Below, in pieces: positions 61,164 through 64,000 of a DNA stretch of 64,000 nt. The stretch spans positions 1 through 64,000 of the forward strand of contig JAURZN010000183.1 of NCBI GenBank assembly GCA_030653355.1, read 5' to 3'. The position numbers were made by a program, and so were the translations under genes. Under the pieces are notes generated by a model. That model saw only the letters and a list, made by a program, of their open reading frames with translations. It did no database searches and was not told where the DNA came from. The first letter of the stretch is position 1. Each line of letters starts with the position of its first letter. This DNA is from Gallionella sp. (GTDB lineage Bacteria > Pseudomonadota > Gammaproteobacteria > Burkholderiales > Gallionellaceae).

Positions 61164-61734
61164 AACGATCAATTGTTCGCCGGCTATCTGGCAACCCATG
61201 TTGCAACAGCAGGTATTTCGCGGCTTGCTTGATAGCTTTAGCTATCCGGGACGCATTACCCCCTGTGCCGATCATGAGACAAGCGCTTGTCTTGCAATTC
61301 TGATTGCGCTGGTTGATGGCGAAACCACGCTGGCAGATCCTCAGCAATTGTTGAGTTCAGCATTGTGGGACAGGTTGGAAACGCGCCCCTGCGTTTCGGA
61401 AAAGGCGGCGTTTATTCTGCTCGATGGCGCTCAAGCACCGGATATTAATCCGTGTATAGGCACTCTGGATGCCCCTGAGAAAGGGGCGACCCTATTGTTA
61501 CGCGTCAGCTCATTGCGGTCTGATTTGACTGGCAATCATAGCTTGCATTTGAGTGGTCCCGGCATTGAAAGTACAACGTCTATCCGTGTAGACGGGCTGC
61601 ATCCCGCGTGGATTACAGCACGCAAGGAATGGGTTTCGGCTTTTCCGCTTGGCGTCGATTTACTGCTGTGTGATCAACATCATTTTGTGGCAATACCGCG
61701 AACCACGCAGATCACAATGGGAGGCGCAGCATGA
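61153..61734 (+). CDS. phnH: PhnH, carbon-phosphorus lyase core subunit
   Basis: A 193-residue subunit. ATG 61153 is chosen over the track start 61114 because it has AGGAGG upstream and gives a usual PhnH N-terminus (MLNETINCSPAIWQPMLQQQ). 'FRGLLDSFSYPGRI' and 'LSGPGIESTTSIRVDGL' are family signatures. It overlaps phnG by 11 bp and phnI by 4 bp. Confidence 0.9.
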   Translation: MLNETINCSPAIWQPMLQQQVFRGLLDSFSYPGRITPCADHETSACLAILIALVDGETTLADPQQLLSSALWDRLETRPCVSEKAAFILLDGAQAPDINPCIGTLDAPEKGATLLLRVSSLRSDLTGNHSLHLSGPGIESTTSIRVDGLHPAWITARKEWVSAFPLGVDLLLCDQHHFVAIPRTTQITMGGAA

Positions 61735-62837
61735 GTTACGTTGCAATTAAGGGCGGCAAAGCGGCCATTGATGGTGCTGCCGCTGCGACCGACTATATGC
61801 GCTGCAAGAATGCAGTTGATGAGCCGATCAAGTTGTCCGTTATCGAAGATCAATTGCGTTTATTGACATCAAGGGTGGTCTCCGAAGGCGGGCTTTATCA
61901 TCCGAAACTAGCCGCGCTCGCCCTCAAGCAATTTCAGGGCGATACGCTGGAAGCCGCTTTCGCCTTGCGCGCCTATCGGTCAACCAAACCAAGATTGCTG
62001 GAAACACCGCTACAAGACACCTCGAACATGCGCTGCATTCGTCGCATCTCATCGGCCTTCAAGGATATTCCGGGCGGTCAAATGTTGGGGGCGACGTTCG
62101 ATTATGCCTTGCGTCTGTTGCGTCTTGATCTGGCAAATGAAGACCCTGCTGCATTTCGAGTCGTGGCCAAAAATTTCCTCCGTAATACGCCAGAGGCTGA
62201 TTTGCCGGACAGTTTTCCGAAGGTGCTGGATGCACTGCGCGCAGAAGGTTTGCTGCCGCCATTAGGTTTGATGCAGGACCCGGCCTTCGATATCACCCGC
62301 GACCCGCTGGTGTTTCCGGTGCCGCGCTCAGCAGCACTCGCTACCATGGCGCGTGCTGAAACCGGCTCTTTGCTGGCGATGGCGTATTCAAATATGCGTG
62401 GCTACGGCGATGTGCATCCTACCGTGGCCGAGCTGCGCGTGGGTTATCTGCCGGTCATGCTGCCGCATCCGGTGACCGGTGAATTGATGGAAGCCGGTGA
62501 GGTTTTAATGACCGAATGCGAAGTGGTTGCGATGTATGAAAGCGGCAACGCCGGTGACATGCCAGTCTTCACCTTGGGTTACGGTGCGTGTTTTGGTCAC
62601 AATGAAGTCAAGGCAATCAGCATGGCGATCCTTGATCGCGCCTTGCAAAAAGGCATGCGTGACGGTCCTGATAATCCATCAGAAGATCCTGAATTTGTCT
62701 TGTTGCATGTGGATGGGGTTGACTCAATGGGTTTCGCATCGCATTACAAAATGCCGCATTACGTCACCTTTCAGTCTGATATGGATCGCTTGCGCACTAC
62801 GCAAGGCAAGGTGCGTAAGTCAGGAGAGACAGCATGA
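61731..62837 (+). CDS. phnI: PhnI, nucleosidase-like C-P lyase core subunit
   Basis: A 368-residue subunit that, with PhnG/H/L, transfers ribose triphosphate to the phosphonate. 'MSYVAIKGGKAAIDGA' at the start and 'GYGDVHPTVAELRVGYLPV' further in are characteristic. 'TLGYGACFGHNEVKAISMAILD' is the conserved C-terminal block. It overlaps phnH and phnJ by 4 bp each. Length is typical. Confidence 0.94.
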   Translation: MSYVAIKGGKAAIDGAAAATDYMRCKNAVDEPIKLSVIEDQLRLLTSRVVSEGGLYHPKLAALALKQFQGDTLEAAFALRAYRSTKPRLLETPLQDTSNMRCIRRISSAFKDIPGGQMLGATFDYALRLLRLDLANEDPAAFRVVAKNFLRNTPEADLPDSFPKVLDALRAEGLLPPLGLMQDPAFDITRDPLVFPVPRSAALATMARAETGSLLAMAYSNMRGYGDVHPTVAELRVGYLPVMLPHPVTGELMEAGEVLMTECEVVAMYESGNAGDMPVFTLGYGACFGHNEVKAISMAILDRALQKGMRDGPDNPSEDPEFVLLHVDGVDSMGFASHYKMPHYVTFQSDMDRLRTTQGKVRKSGETA

Positions 62838-63721
62838 ACGAAAATTATGAACTGCCGCTAGAAGATGCCGGCTACTCGTTTGGGTTCCTGGATGAGTATG
62901 CCAAGAAAGAAGTGCGTCGCTGCATCCTCAAAGCCATTGCTATTCCCGGTTATCAAACACCCTATGCCTCGCGTGAAATGCCGATGGGTCGAGGGTTTGG
63001 TACGGGTGGCCTGCAAATTACCCTGTCGTTGATCGGCTTTCAAGACACGCTGAAGGTGATCGATCAAGGCTCGGATGATTCGGTCAATGCCGTGAATTTA
63101 CGCCAATTTGTGCAGCTGACTTGTCCGGGCGTTGACGTCACCGAAAAAACGGAGGAGGCGAGCTTGCTGCAGTCGCGTCACCGCATTCCGGAAAAGCCGC
63201 TGACCCAAGCGCAGATATTGATTTTGCAAGTGCCGTATCCCGATGCGCTGGTGGTGGTTGAAGCATCAGAAGCACGGCGAAAAATCATGCATGCCGAGGC
63301 AGACTATTCACGTTTGCTGGTCAAACTTTACGAAGACATCGTGCATTTTGACGAGATCACCATCTCGCATCGTTATCCGACGCGGATCAACGGGCATTAT
63401 GTGATTGATCCTTCGCCGATTCCGCGCTGGGATGTGCCTAAATTACATCAGTCCAAAGCCCTGGTTTTGCTAGGTGCGGGACGTGAAAAGAAGATTTACG
63501 CCGTGCCGCCTTACACGCTGGCTGAACCGCTTGTTTTTGATGATATCGCTTTTCGTGTGGAAGATTTCCGTGATGCGACGGGTGTGCGTCATGCCTGCCG
63601 ATGCTGCGGTTCAACGGTAAGTTTTCTGGATGAGTTCAGCAATGATCAAGGAATGGTGGCATATCAATGCTCGGATTCCGCCTATTGCGAAGAACAGCAA
63701 CAAACTGGGAGTGCAGCATGA
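62834..63721 (+). CDS. phnJ: PhnJ, radical-SAM C-P lyase
   Basis: A 295-residue enzyme that breaks the carbon-phosphorus bond using S-adenosylmethionine and a [4Fe-4S] cluster. The Cys set lies in the C-terminal 'HACRCCGSTVSFLDEF' and 'YQCSDSAYCEEQ', as in E. coli PhnJ. 'GRGFGTGGLQITLSLIG' is the Gly-rich family signature. It overlaps phnI and phnK by 4 bp each. Confidence 0.94.
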   Translation: MNENYELPLEDAGYSFGFLDEYAKKEVRRCILKAIAIPGYQTPYASREMPMGRGFGTGGLQITLSLIGFQDTLKVIDQGSDDSVNAVNLRQFVQLTCPGVDVTEKTEEASLLQSRHRIPEKPLTQAQILILQVPYPDALVVVEASEARRKIMHAEADYSRLLVKLYEDIVHFDEITISHRYPTRINGHYVIDPSPIPRWDVPKLHQSKALVLLGAGREKKIYAVPPYTLAEPLVFDDIAFRVEDFRDATGVRHACRCCGSTVSFLDEFSNDQGMVAYQCSDSAYCEEQQQTGSAA

Positions 63722-64000
63722 GTCGCAAAATACTCGAAGTACGCGGACTGTCGCGTATCCACGGCAAGGGCTGTCCGCTCTGCACGCAACATACTGGCCC
63801 TGAATTTGATACTAATATCTGCCCTTTTTGCGGGAGTGTGGTCGCAGCTCATGATATTAATTTCGATCTGTATCGGGGCGAAATTCTGGGCATCATCGGC
63901 GAGTCCGGCAGCGGTAAATCAAGCACGGTCAAAATGCTGTATTTCGACGATGCGCCGACTTCCGGACAAGCAACTTTCTTCGATGGTGCAGAACAGCACG
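63718..64000 (+). CDS. phnK: PhnK, C-P lyase ABC-type ATPase, 3' truncated by window
   Basis: The first 94 residues of PhnK (MSRKILEVRGLSRIHGKGCP...). Walker A GESGSGKSS is visible near residues 61-69. Before it lies an insertion with two CxxC pairs (CPLC and CPFC), a likely zinc ribbon absent from enteric PhnK but recalled in some other bacteria. PhnK binds the PhnGHIJ core and gates it with ATP. ATG 63718 overlaps the phnJ stop. The gene continues beyond the window. Confidence 0.92.
   Translation, partial: MSRKILEVRGLSRIHGKGCPLCTQHTGPEFDTNICPFCGSVVAAHDINFDLYRGEILGIIGESGSGKSSTVKMLYFDDAPTSGQATFFDGAEQH

Noticed and set aside
1-64000. CRISPR arrays, tRNA or rRNA genes, riboswitches
   Set aside because: No regularly spaced identical repeats, cloverleaf sequences or known riboswitch cores were found by eye; the iteron clusters are too irregular for CRISPR.

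Overview
The window reads as a chromosomal segment of a betaproteobacterium, probably order Nitrosomonadales and Gallionellaceae-like. That placement is an inference from gene content (metal efflux with a P-II-like protein, Fur/FTR1 iron uptake, a full C-P lyase operon) and moderate base composition; there is no rRNA or tRNA to confirm it. Two chromosomal blocks flank a large integrated plasmid/ICE-like island.

Left block (1-13.1 kb): the end of an RND heavy-metal pump, a P-II-like protein, a SHOCT membrane protein, a DUF302 protein, fur with a divergent Fur-boxed cupredoxin/FTR1 iron-uptake pair and a decayed third gene, a Cd/Zn/Pb P-type ATPase, a DMT exporter-like protein with a His-rich tail, a methyltransferase, and a PepSY / tandem membrane-protein / QseBC-like two-component cluster.

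Island (about 13.3-56.3 kb): iterons interrupted by an IS630 insertion, a RepA-type initiator, a candidate oriT with a MobI-like gene, a TraD coupling ATPase and a DUF4400 protein, then cargo (YdjM-like, M50-like, MBOAT plus SGNH-like). Next is an unusual module: a STAND-like ATPase and an ATP-grasp enzyme face each other between perfect 20-bp inverted repeats placed exactly at both start codons, beside a tyrosine recombinase. This looks like an invertible expression switch. A large phosphorothioation defence locus follows: sspFGH-like genes on the plus strand, sspBCD on the minus strand, and between them an unknown two-gene pair and a kinase/receiver pair. The island closes with a WGR protein, a large integrase, StbA/StbB-like partition genes, a second iteron cluster, a perfect 50-bp palindrome, an AcaB/DUF1845-like protein and a UvrD-type helicase.

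Right block (56.7-64 kb): a phosphonate uptake and C-P lyase operon, phnF-D-C-E-E-G-H-I-J-K, in which phnK runs off the window.

Most likely biology: a mobilisable or degenerate conjugative plasmid, integrated next to phn, carrying a PT-based anti-phage system and a possible phase-variable two-gene system. No relaxase, type IV secretion genes, sspA or sspE were found here.
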